Shown here: in pieces, positions 60,059-64,000 of the stretch
Position numbering within the stretch: position 1 is the stretch's first letter
Layout: every line of letters starts with the position of its first letter
Source of the DNA: Mesorhizobium sp. M00.F.Ca.ET.216.01.1.1
GTDB lineage: Bacteria > Pseudomonadota > Alphaproteobacteria > Rhizobiales > Rhizobiaceae
DNA: 64,000 nt
NCBI RefSeq assembly: GCF_004010325.2
Contig: NZ_SADR02000011.1
Coordinates: 154,597-218,596, forward strand
Reading direction: 5' to 3'
Notes under the pieces: model-generated
What the model was told of the DNA's origin: nothing
Database searches by the model: none
Seen by the model: the letters and a program-made list of their open reading frames with translations, nothing else
Made by a program: the position numbers and the translations under genes

Positions 60059-61699
60059 ATGACCGACTACATCATCGTTGGCGCCGGCCCGGCCGGTTGC
60101 GTTCTCGCCAACCGGCTGAGCGAAGACCCGTCGCATCAGGTGCTGTTGCTCGAGGCCGGCGGCAAGGACTGGCATCCGCTCATCCACATGCCGGCGGGTT
60201 TCGCCAAGATGACCAAGGGCATCGCCTCCTGGGGCTGGTCGACCGTTCCGCAAAAGCACATGAAGGACCGCGTCTTCTGGTACACGCAGGCCAAGGTGGT
60301 CGGCGGCGGCTCGTCCATCAACGCCCAAATCTATACGCGCGGCAATGCCCGCGACTACGACGCCTGGGAGAAGGAAGAAGGCCTTGCCGGCTGGAGCTAC
60401 CGCGACGTGCTGCCCTATTTCAAGCGGGCCGAGAACAATCAGCGCTACGCCAACGATTTTCACGGCGACCAGGGCCCGCTCGGCGTCTCGAACCCGATCG
60501 CGCCGCTGCCGATCTGCGAGGCCTATTTCCGCGCCGGGCAGCAAATGGGCATCCCCTTCAACCCGGATTTCAACGGCGCGAGCCAGGAGGGCGTCGGCTT
60601 CTATCAACTCACCCAGAAGGACGCCAGGCGCTCCTCGGCTTCGGTCGCCTATTTGAAGCCGATCCGCGCGCGAAAAAACCTGACCGTCAGGACCGATGTG
60701 CTGGTGACGCGTGTCGTCATCGACAAGGGCCGCGCCGTCGGCGTCGAGATCGTCGACAGGCCGGGCGGCCAGCCGACAATCCTGCGCGCCGACCGCGAGG
60801 TGATCGTCTCGTCCGGCGCGATCGGCTCGCCGAAGCTGTTGATGCAGTCGGGCATCGGCCCGGCCGACCATCTGAAATCGGTCGGCGTGACGCCGTTGCA
60901 TGACTTGCCCGGCGTCGGCTCCAACATGCAGGACCATCTCGACCTGTTCGTCATTGCCGAATGCACCGGCGACCACACCTATGACAACTACGCCAAGCTG
61001 CACCGGACAGTGTGGGCGGGCCTGCAATATTTGCTGCTGAAGAAGGGGCCGGTGGCCTCCAGCCTGTTCGAGACCGGCGGCTTCTGGTACGCCGACCCGA
61101 CCGCAGCCTCGCCCGACATTCAGTTCCATCTCGGCCTCGGCTCCGGCATCGAGGCCGGTGTCGAGAAGCTCCGAAATCCGGGCGTGACGCTGAACTCGGC
61201 CTTCCTGCGGCCGCGCTCGCGCGGCACGGTGCGGCTGAACAGCGCCGACCCCGCCGACCACCCGCTGATAGACCCGAATTACTGGTCCGATCCCTACGAT
61301 CGCGACATGTCGATCAAGGGGCTCAGGCTGGCGCGCGAGATCATGCGGCAGAAGGCGCTTCAGCCCTACGTGCTGCGCGAAGTGCTGCCGGGACCCGCTT
61401 TGCAGAGCGACGACGAGCTGTTCGACTATGCCTGCCGCAGTTCCAAGACCGACCATCACCCTGTCGGCACCTGCCGTATGGGTCACGATGGCATGGCGGT
61501 GGTGACGCCCGACCTCCGGCTGCGCGGCATCGAGGGCTTGCGCATCTGCGATGCCTCGGTGATGCCGCGCATCCCCTCTTCCAACACCAACGCGCCGACG
61601 ATCATGGTCGGCGAAAAGGGTGCCGATCTGATCCTTTGCCGCGAGCCGCTGCCGCCGGCCGTGTTTTCCGGCAACCAGGCGACAGGAACAGCGGCGTGA
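60059..61699 (+). CDS. GMC family oxidoreductase (second), choline-dehydrogenase-like
   Basis: A 546-residue flavoprotein of the BetA group. YIIVGAGPAGCVLANRLSE binds FAD, GGGSSINAQIYTRG is the classical second motif, SSGAIGSPKLLMQSGIG the third, and HPVGTCRMG holds the catalytic His, with SSNTNAPTIMVGEKGADLI at the end. It oxidises a primary or secondary alcohol. It is not close in sequence to the first GMC protein of the cluster, so the two likely act on different hydroxyls or substrates. Confidence 0.92.
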   Translation: MTDYIIVGAGPAGCVLANRLSEDPSHQVLLLEAGGKDWHPLIHMPAGFAKMTKGIASWGWSTVPQKHMKDRVFWYTQAKVVGGGSSINAQIYTRGNARDYDAWEKEEGLAGWSYRDVLPYFKRAENNQRYANDFHGDQGPLGVSNPIAPLPICEAYFRAGQQMGIPFNPDFNGASQEGVGFYQLTQKDARRSSASVAYLKPIRARKNLTVRTDVLVTRVVIDKGRAVGVEIVDRPGGQPTILRADREVIVSSGAIGSPKLLMQSGIGPADHLKSVGVTPLHDLPGVGSNMQDHLDLFVIAECTGDHTYDNYAKLHRTVWAGLQYLLLKKGPVASSLFETGGFWYADPTAASPDIQFHLGLGSGIEAGVEKLRNPGVTLNSAFLRPRSRGTVRLNSADPADHPLIDPNYWSDPYDRDMSIKGLRLAREIMRQKALQPYVLREVLPGPALQSDDELFDYACRSSKTDHHPVGTCRMGHDGMAVVTPDLRLRGIEGLRICDASVMPRIPSSNTNAPTIMVGEKGADLILCREPLPPAVFSGNQATGTAA

Positions 61700-61715
61700 A
61701 CGGAAAGGCAGAAAA

Positions 61716-62030
61716 ATGATCAGGCACTGTGTCTTCGCTCGATTCCGCGACAACGTCGCCGACGCCGAGCGGACGGCGATCCATGCTGATCTTGAAGCGC
61801 TGCGGTCGGTGATCGACGGCATGGGCAAGGTTGAATTCGGCGCCAATGTCAGCCCCGAACCGTTCGCCCGCGGCTTCACGCACGGCTTCACCATCGGCTT
61901 TCGCGACGCCGCTGCGCGTGACGCCTACCTGGTACATGAGGCTCATCAGCGGGCCGGCGCCCGCCTGGTCGCCGCGCTCGAAGGCGGCACCGATGGACTG
62001 ATGGTCTTCGACCTCGGGATAGGCGCGTAG
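61716..62030 (+). CDS. Dabb-domain (stress-responsive A/B barrel) protein
   Basis: A 104-residue ferredoxin-like barrel: MIRHCVFARFRDNVADAER, then a helix with LEALRSVIDGMGKVEFGANVSPE and a last block THGFTIGFRDAAARDAYLVHEAHQ. The final HExH-like VHEAH pattern is usual for the domain. Dabb proteins are small dimers of mostly unknown role; some are cyclases or ligand binders. It closes the catabolic cluster, 16 bases after the second GMC gene, and converges with the EamA transporter. Confidence 0.88.
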   Translation: MIRHCVFARFRDNVADAERTAIHADLEALRSVIDGMGKVEFGANVSPEPFARGFTHGFTIGFRDAAARDAYLVHEAHQRAGARLVAALEGGTDGLMVFDLGIGA

Positions 62031-62031
62031 T

Positions 62032-62877
62032 CTATCCCAGCCGCAATGCCACAACACCGGCGACGATGCTGAGCGCGGCGGCACCTCGCCATCCCGTCAT
62101 CTTCTCGCCGAGCGCGAACACCGAGATCATCATGGCAAACAGGATCGATGTTTCGCGCAGCGACGCCACCGAGGCGATCGGTGCCTTGGTCATCGCCCAC
62201 ATCACGATCCAGTAAGCGGCGCCGCTGAGCACGCCGGTGAACGCCCCCGCCTTCCAGTCGCGCGCCAGCAACGGCAGCGCCGGCAGCCCGCGGAAGATGA
62301 AGCACAGCACCAGCGCCCACAGCGCGTCGCAAACGAACAGCCATGCCGCATAGCTCGCCGCGGTAGCGGCCAACCGCGCGCCGCTGCCGTCGGACAGCGT
62401 GTAGCTGGCGATGAAGATCGATGTGCCCAATGCAAAGCCGACCGCACGCAGGTTGAGCTTCTCCAGATGCGCGCCGCCGCGAAACGACAGCACCAGAGTT
62501 CCGGCCGACAGCAGGACGATGCCGAGAATAGCCAGCGGCGTCGGAACTTCGGCAACGACCACCATGCCGCCAAGTGCTGCCAGCAGCGGCGCGGTGCCGC
62601 GCGCCAGCGGATAGGTCTGGGCGAAATCGCCAGCCTTGTAGGCGCCGATCAGGAACGTCCGGTAGCCCATGTGGAAGACCACAGAGGCGAGGATGTACGG
62701 CCATACCTCCGCTTTCGGGAACTCGACGAAGGGCAGCACCAGAAGGGCGGCGGTGCCCATGCCGAGCGTCATCAGCGTGATCGACAGGAAGCGGTCGAGA
62801 TGGACCTTGACCAACGCGTTCCAGCTCGCGTGCATGGCGGCGGCGGCAAGCACCGCGAAGAACACAAACAAGGTCAT
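62032..62877 (-). CDS. EamA/DMT family transporter
   Basis: A 281-residue membrane protein with about ten hydrophobic helices in two EamA repeats; the first starts with HASWNALVKVHLDR and the repeat junction lies near residue 140. Relatives export or import small metabolites; the substrate is unknown. ATG 62877 is seven bases after the upstream endonuclease-like gene on the same strand, so the two are co-transcribed. Its stop is two bases from the end of the Dabb gene. Confidence 0.88.
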   Translation of the reverse strand: MTLFVFFAVLAAAAMHASWNALVKVHLDRFLSITLMTLGMGTAALLVLPFVEFPKAEVWPYILASVVFHMGYRTFLIGAYKAGDFAQTYPLARGTAPLLAALGGMVVVAEVPTPLAILGIVLLSAGTLVLSFRGGAHLEKLNLRAVGFALGTSIFIASYTLSDGSGARLAATAASYAAWLFVCDALWALVLCFIFRGLPALPLLARDWKAGAFTGVLSGAAYWIVMWAMTKAPIASVASLRETSILFAMMISVFALGEKMTGWRGAAALSIVAGVVALRLG

Positions 62878-62884
62878 TGCTGGC

Positions 62885-63799
62885 TCATCCGCCTCCGGGC
62901 GCTGCGGTGGTCGGCGTTTCCAAGTCGATGTCGACCCGCAGCGGAAAATGGTCCGAGGCGATTTCGCCGAGATCGGCACTGACCGAGCGCACGCGCCCGG
63001 CGAACATGCCGCCGACGAAGCAATGGTCGAGTCGGCGCTTTGTCAGCTTGCCGTCAATCACCTTCACATGGGTGTGGAAGTCCGCAGCCGGTTCGCTGGC
63101 GACGGCAGCGGCATCGACGAAACCGTCGAGATAGGCCGCGCCGCGATGATAGGGCGTGTCGCCGACGATGCGCCGGTATTCGGCGCTGCCCGGCTCCATG
63201 TTGAAATCGCCCAGCCAGATCGCCGCCAGCGGGTTTTCCGGCTCCGGCTCGCCATTGCTCCAGTTGCGCATGGGTTCATCGTCGACGCCGCTCCACGGAC
63301 CGCCGTCGGACGGGGTCCGGCGATGCTCGGCCAGCAGATAGTCGATCTGCTCCAGCCGCTCCTGGGCGGCGATGTGGGCGAGATGCAGCGACAGCACCCG
63401 CACCGGACCGGCAGGGGTGCGGATCATGCATTCGAGCGCTGCGTTGCGGGTGTTGAGCGGACGCACTGTGCGGCGCAGCGGCAGCGTGTGCAGGCGTGAC
63501 CAGACGATCGGCAGCTTCGACAGCACCATGGTGCCGAATTGCCGCCGCCGGTTGATGACACGGCCGTCGCGCTGTTCGCTGGCGTCCATGTCGAAGGCCG
63601 GGCCATAGACCCAGTGATAGCCGGGCAGCAGCCGGGACAGAATTTCCGGCTGGTCGTCCTCGTTGCTGCGCAGCCAGTGCCGTTCCACCTCCTGCAAGGC
63701 GATGATGTCGGCCCCGGCAACGACGCGCGCCGCCCGCGCGAGATCATAGCGGCCGTCGCTGCCAAAGCCGTACTGGATGTTGTAGCTGACCAGCTTCAT
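62885..63799 (-). CDS. Endonuclease/exonuclease/phosphatase family protein
   Basis: A 304-residue protein of the EEP fold. VSYNIQYGFG has the first catalytic Asn, ALQEVERHW the metal Glu, LSLHLAH and WLGDFNMEPGS the Asp/Asn pair, and ASDHFPL the last His. It may be a DNase or a phosphodiesterase acting on lipids or nucleotides; no signal peptide is seen. It leads the transporter gene. The start ATG 63799 has no strong ribosome site. Confidence 0.88.
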   Translation of the reverse strand: MKLVSYNIQYGFGSDGRYDLARAARVVAGADIIALQEVERHWLRSNEDDQPEILSRLLPGYHWVYGPAFDMDASEQRDGRVINRRRQFGTMVLSKLPIVWSRLHTLPLRRTVRPLNTRNAALECMIRTPAGPVRVLSLHLAHIAAQERLEQIDYLLAEHRRTPSDGGPWSGVDDEPMRNWSNGEPEPENPLAAIWLGDFNMEPGSAEYRRIVGDTPYHRGAAYLDGFVDAAAVASEPAADFHTHVKVIDGKLTKRRLDHCFVGGMFAGRVRSVSADLGEIASDHFPLRVDIDLETPTTAAPGGG

Positions 63800-63956
63800 T
63801 GATTACCCGGCTCAGTTCCGGTGATGGCAGTAGCGGTAGAACGACTGCCTTGCAATGGACCGGGAACGACGGCCAGGGCTTCGAACTCGGGTTAACGCGC
63901 TTTAGGGATTGCGGTTGATCTGATTCCATGGGGCTTCCATGATTCGGAGCCCTGTC

Positions 63957-64000
63957 ATGACCATTGCCGCCCTCGAAGGATTTGAGAAGCCACGCCTGAA
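63957..64000 (+). CDS. Possible 5' end of a gene running off the window
   Basis: ATG 63957 is preceded by GGAG at seven bases and opens a frame (MTIAALEGFEKPRL) that stays open for the 14 codons visible. Too short to recognise; divergent from the endonuclease-like gene. Confidence 0.4.
   Translation, partial: MTIAALEGFEKPRL

Noticed and set aside
59807..61894. 695-codon minus-strand frame opposite the second GMC gene
   Set aside because: The plus strand carries a complete GMC oxidoreductase with all motifs; the minus frame shows no domain.

Overview
The window looks like chromosome of a rhizobial alphaproteobacterium, most likely Mesorhizobium or a close Phyllobacteriaceae relative. The evidence is the high GC content, homospermidine synthase, an Omp10-type lipoprotein, the hisN / MmgR-type sRNA / N-formylglutamate amidohydrolase / cpdR / tRNA-Val arrangement, and several copies of the palindromic intergenic (RIME-like) repeats typical of Mesorhizobium. 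This assignment rests on recalled family and synteny knowledge; no database search was possible. I see no insertion sequence, integrase, prophage, CRISPR array or replication origin.

Layout. 1-7 kb: a truncated cation-efflux gene, a GNAT acetyltransferase divergent from an aminotransferase, an SDR, a DUF533/TerB-like protein, an NTF2-like protein, tRNA hydroxylase TrhO and KDPG aldolase. 7-14 kb: tRNA-Gln(UUG), a DUF882 peptidase-like protein, an NtrC-family sigma-54 regulator, oligoendopeptidase F and a membrane-anchored Ala/Lys/Pro-rich helix-hairpin-helix protein. 14-21 kb: pabB-pabC, a heme-dependent N-demethylase-like protein, a LacI regulator divergent from a MoaF-like gene across two identical operators, and homospermidine synthase. 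21-34 kb is rich in envelope genes: Omp10-like lipoprotein, a 5'-nucleotidase with LysM, ferrochelatase, an SPFH/NfeD pair, kdsD, a beta-barrel protein, galU, a lytic transglycosylase and a DUF459 SGNH protein. 33-41 kb: gltD, gltB and threonine aldolase. 41-46.5 kb: Hsp20 behind an RpoH-like promoter and a ROSE-like RNA thermometer, a lipase-like hydrolase, a small membrane protein, hisN, an MmgR (alpha-r8) type sRNA, a formylglutamate amidohydrolase, cpdR and tRNA-Val(GAC).

46.5-62 kb is the most accessory-looking part. It is an almost gap-free, co-directional cluster: LacI regulator, Gfo/Idh/MocA oxidoreductase, acyl-CoA:acetate CoA-transferase, enoyl-CoA hydratase, aldehyde dehydrogenase, a four-gene GtsABC-MalK-like sugar ABC transporter, a GMC oxidoreductase, an SDR, a second GMC oxidoreductase and a Dabb-domain protein. 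It joins sugar uptake, several redox steps and CoA-ester chemistry under one regulator; I cannot name the substrate. Divergent from the regulator lies a decayed, truncated DUF993 gene whose promoter still carries a perfect LacI-type operator between its -35 and -10 boxes. The window ends with an EamA-type transporter and an endonuclease/exonuclease/phosphatase protein on the minus strand.

The strongest regulatory observations are: (1) the MmgR-like sRNA, with promoter, conserved anti-Shine-Dalgarno core and terminator; (2) the RpoH promoter plus three-hairpin ROSE-like leader of hsp20; (3) two separate LacI systems whose operators can be read directly; (4) stable hairpins in the binding-protein/permease spacer of the sugar transporter.
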